DNA of 8,462 nucleotides. It comes from Bacteroidetes bacterium UBA6661. Lineage in GTDB: Bacteria > Bacteroidota > Bacteroidia > AKYH767-A > OLB10. The notes beneath the pieces are model-generated. The model was not told the DNA's origin. It did no database searches and worked only from the letters and a program-made list of their open reading frames with translations. Location of the stretch: the NCBI GenBank assembly GCA_002455375.1, contig DKKR01000004.1:1-8462 (forward strand), in the 5' to 3' direction. Position 1 is the first letter of the stretch. Every line of letters begins with the position of its first letter. Shown one piece after another: positions 6,184-8,462 of this stretch. The position numbers and the translations under genes were made by a program.

Positions 6184-8421
6184 ATGGGGAATATGACCAA
6201 TAAGAAAAAGCGCGGGGTTTTCCGCATGTTTGTTTTGCTGATGTGGGTGATGGCATTGTTGCCACTGGCGATAATAGTGATGGTATTGGGTGCTGTGAAC
6301 ATGGGTAAGTTTGGTGAGTTGCCAACATTTGAAGAACTGGAGAACCCAAACAGCAGTCTTGCTTCGGAGGTTATTTCAAGCGACAATGTTTTGTTGGGTA
6401 AATATTATATTCAGAACAGATCGAACATTCATTATAAGGAACTTGCTGAAAACACTGTTGAGGCACTGAAAGCTACTGAAGATATTCGCTTTGAGGAACA
6501 CAGTGGTGTTGACATGCGCGGATTGGGAAGGGTGTTTTTTAAGACGGTGATTTTGCAGCAGCGCTCTTCGGGAGGTGGCAGCACAATTACACAACAGTTA
6601 GCCAAGAATTTGTTTCCGCGTGAGAATGAAAGTGGTCTTCGGTTAGCACTTCGCAAGGTTAAGGAGTGGATTATTGCAGTGCGGCTGGAGCGCAACTACA
6701 CCAAGCAGGAGATTATGGCTATGTATCTGAATACAGTTGAGTTTGGGCATAACAGCTATGGAATAAAATCGGCAGCAAAGACTTTTTTTAATAAAATGCC
6801 ATCGCAGTTAAATGTAGAAGAATCGGCCATGCTGGTGGGTTTGCTGCAGGCACCTACACGTTACAGTCCGGTGCGCAACCCAAAGAATGCATTGGCCAGA
6901 CGCAACACCGTGTTGAGTCAGATGGAGAAGTATAAATTTTTGAGTGAGGCAGCATATGACTCAATAGTAAAGTTGCCGATAAAATTAAATTTCAGGGCAG
7001 AGGATCATAATGACGGACTGGCACCCTATTTCAGAGAGAGCTTGCGATTGGAACTGGTGAAGTGGTGTAAGGAGCATAAAAAATCTGATGGCAGCAGTTA
7101 CAACTTGTATCGTGATGGTTTGCGCATTTACACTACGATAGATTCGCGATTGCAGGAGTATGCCGAAGCAGGGATGAAGGAGCATTTGACAGAATTGCAA
7201 AAAACTTTTTATCAGCATTGGAAAGGCCGCATACCCTGGGCACAGCATCCGGAGGTGATTGAAGAGGGAATAAAGAAAAGCGACCGCTATATATCACTGA
7301 AGGCTGAAGGCATGAGTGAACAGGAGATAAAAGAAAATTTTGCCACTAAAATACCTATGACTGTTTTTTCGTGGAAGGGCGACATAGACACAATGATGAG
7401 TCCGCTTGACTCACTGAAATATTACAAAATGTTTTTGCAAGCCGGTGTGATGAGTATTGAGCCGCAAACAGGCTATGTGCGTGCATGGGTTGGCGGAAAC
7501 AATTATCGTTACTTCAAGTACGACCACGTAAAGGCTGGACGCAGACAGGTGGGATCAACATTTAAACCATTTTTATATACACTTGCCATGCAGGAAGGCT
7601 ATTCACCTTGTTTTAAAGTTCCGAATGTGCGTGTAACCATTCCAATACCCGGGCAGCCAGACTGGAGCCCTTCCAATAGTGATGGAAAATATGGTGGCAT
7701 GCTGACACTGAAAGAGGCTCTTGCAGAGTCTGTGAATAGTGTATCAGCCTATCTGATGAAACAGTTTGGCCCGAAACCGATGATAGAGATTGCCAGGAAA
7801 ATGGGTATTACCTCGCCCATTGACGAAGTGCCTTCTATTTGTTTGGGAACACCTGATGTTTCGCTGTTTGAGATGTGTGGCGCATACGGCACCTTTGCCA
7901 ATAAAGGTGTGTGGACAGAACCCATTTACATTACCCGTATTGAAGATAAAAACGGAATGGTGCTGCAAGAGTTTGTGCCACGCAAGGTTGAAGCCATTAG
8001 TGAAGAGACAGCTTATCTGATGCTGAATCTGATGCAAGGTGTTGTACAGGGAGGAACCGGTGCAAGGCTGCGTTTCCGCTTTGGACTCACCAATCCAATT
8101 GCCGGTAAAACAGGTACAACTCAAAATCAGAGTGATGGGTGGTTTATGGGCATTACACCAACATTGGTTACAGGAGTTTGGGTAGGTTGCGAAGACCGCT
8201 CAGTGCATTTCAGAACTACCAGTCTTGGTCAGGGTGCAAATACAGCATTGCCTATATGGGCATTGTATATGAAAAAGGCTTATGCCGATAAAGATCTGAA
8301 TTTGTTTAACGGTGATTTTGAAAAACCGGAACATCCGCTGAGTATCGAAACAGACTGCAGCAAGTATGAGCAAGACAGAAAAGATCATCAGCATAACAGC
8401 GGTTTTGGAAACGACCTTTAG
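6184..8421 (+). CDS. mrcA: Bifunctional class A penicillin-binding protein (PBP1A family)
   Basis: Inner-membrane enzyme that polymerises lipid II into glycan strands (GT51 transglycosylase) and cross-links the stem peptides (DD-transpeptidase). The 745-residue length is usual for Bacteroidota. Order: short basic cytoplasmic tail NKKKRGVFR (6-14); one membrane anchor (about 15-39); GT51 domain (about 55-240) with EDIRFEEHSGVD (catalytic Glu99), GGSTITQQLAKNLF (131-144) and the R-x-x-K-E-W plus YLNTVEFG motif (second Glu186); then the transpeptidase domain (about 415-700). Catalytic motifs are S-T-F-K (Ser458 nucleophile, Lys461), S-V-N (516-518) and K-T-G-T (642-645). All active-site residues are present, so it should work and bind beta-lactams. 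The region 330-410 between the two domains is lineage-typical filler. ATG 6184 is the first in-frame ATG; ATG 6193 (MTNKKKRG) is an equally good start. It has its own promoter, and its terminator is beyond the window. Stop TAG. The symbol follows common PBP1A usage; ponA is also used. Confidence 0.97.
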   Translation: MGNMTNKKKRGVFRMFVLLMWVMALLPLAIIVMVLGAVNMGKFGELPTFEELENPNSSLASEVISSDNVLLGKYYIQNRSNIHYKELAENTVEALKATEDIRFEEHSGVDMRGLGRVFFKTVILQQRSSGGGSTITQQLAKNLFPRENESGLRLALRKVKEWIIAVRLERNYTKQEIMAMYLNTVEFGHNSYGIKSAAKTFFNKMPSQLNVEESAMLVGLLQAPTRYSPVRNPKNALARRNTVLSQMEKYKFLSEAAYDSIVKLPIKLNFRAEDHNDGLAPYFRESLRLELVKWCKEHKKSDGSSYNLYRDGLRIYTTIDSRLQEYAEAGMKEHLTELQKTFYQHWKGRIPWAQHPEVIEEGIKKSDRYISLKAEGMSEQEIKENFATKIPMTVFSWKGDIDTMMSPLDSLKYYKMFLQAGVMSIEPQTGYVRAWVGGNNYRYFKYDHVKAGRRQVGSTFKPFLYTLAMQEGYSPCFKVPNVRVTIPIPGQPDWSPSNSDGKYGGMLTLKEALAESVNSVSAYLMKQFGPKPMIEIARKMGITSPIDEVPSICLGTPDVSLFEMCGAYGTFANKGVWTEPIYITRIEDKNGMVLQEFVPRKVEAISEETAYLMLNLMQGVVQGGTGARLRFRFGLTNPIAGKTGTTQNQSDGWFMGITPTLVTGVWVGCEDRSVHFRTTSLGQGANTALPIWALYMKKAYADKDLNLFNGDFEKPEHPLSIETDCSKYEQDRKDHQHNSGFGNDL

Positions 8422-8462
8422 CAGAATGAAACGCTAAATATTTTTGTCTGCCCGAATAATTT
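8422..8462. other. Short 3' flank of the PBP gene, nothing recognised
   Basis: 41 bases after the PBP stop. They contain an AT-rich stretch with a TTTTT run but no complete hairpin and no start of another gene that can be supported before the window ends. Confidence 0.5.

Noticed and set aside
7744..8124. A 126-codon minus-strand open frame opposite the PBP transpeptidase domain.
   Set aside because: It is antisense to the conserved S-V-N to K-T-G region; codon constraint on the PBP strand explains the open frame.

Overview
The window looks like chromosome from a member of the Bacteroidota (Bacteroidetes). Three things point there. One protein ends in a type IX secretion (T9SS, Por) sorting domain, which is essentially confined to this phylum. 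The promoter-like elements fit the phylum-specific -7 consensus TAnnTTTG. The start codons have A-rich leaders without a clear Shine-Dalgarno sequence. The HisRS fragment (motif 2 region QPVWRADRPQKGRYREFYQ) and the ABC-F protein also read like Bacteroidota orthologues. No genus can be named from this sequence.

Layout. The left third is on the minus strand: ettA (2470 down to 782), then hisS, which starts at 614 and runs off the left edge with only its first 204 codons present. Both serve translation and may share transcripts. ettA has its own -7 box (2501-2494), and this also fixes its start codon. Position 2507-2733 is a divergent intergenic region. It carries a perfect CRP/FNR-type palindrome (TGTGA-N6-TCACA) placed like a class II activator site in front of the next gene.

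The middle (2734-5961, plus strand) is one large gene for a secreted, multi-domain Ig/PKD-like surface protein. It has an N-terminal Sec signal peptide, a tandem array of cysteine-bearing beta-sandwich repeats and a C-terminal T9SS sorting domain. A single in-frame TAA at 3592-3594 cuts it. The frame and the domain pattern continue directly on the far side, so it is either a fresh nonsense pseudogene or a one-base sequence error. Separately the two halves cannot work as a T9SS cargo, because one has the signal peptide and the other has the sorting domain.

The right third (6184-8421, plus strand) is a complete bifunctional class A penicillin-binding protein (PBP1A type) with its own TAGTTTTG -7 box. 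It is separated from the adhesin gene by a strong hairpin (6025-6062) that is probably a terminator. The last 41 bases hold nothing recognisable.

The housekeeping genes (hisS, ettA, PBP1A) are ordinary. The points worth a second look are the interrupted T9SS protein, the cysteine co-variation in its repeats, and the palindromic regulatory region in front of it. I see no mobile element, CRISPR array, tRNA or rRNA, and no clear sign of a new multi-gene system.
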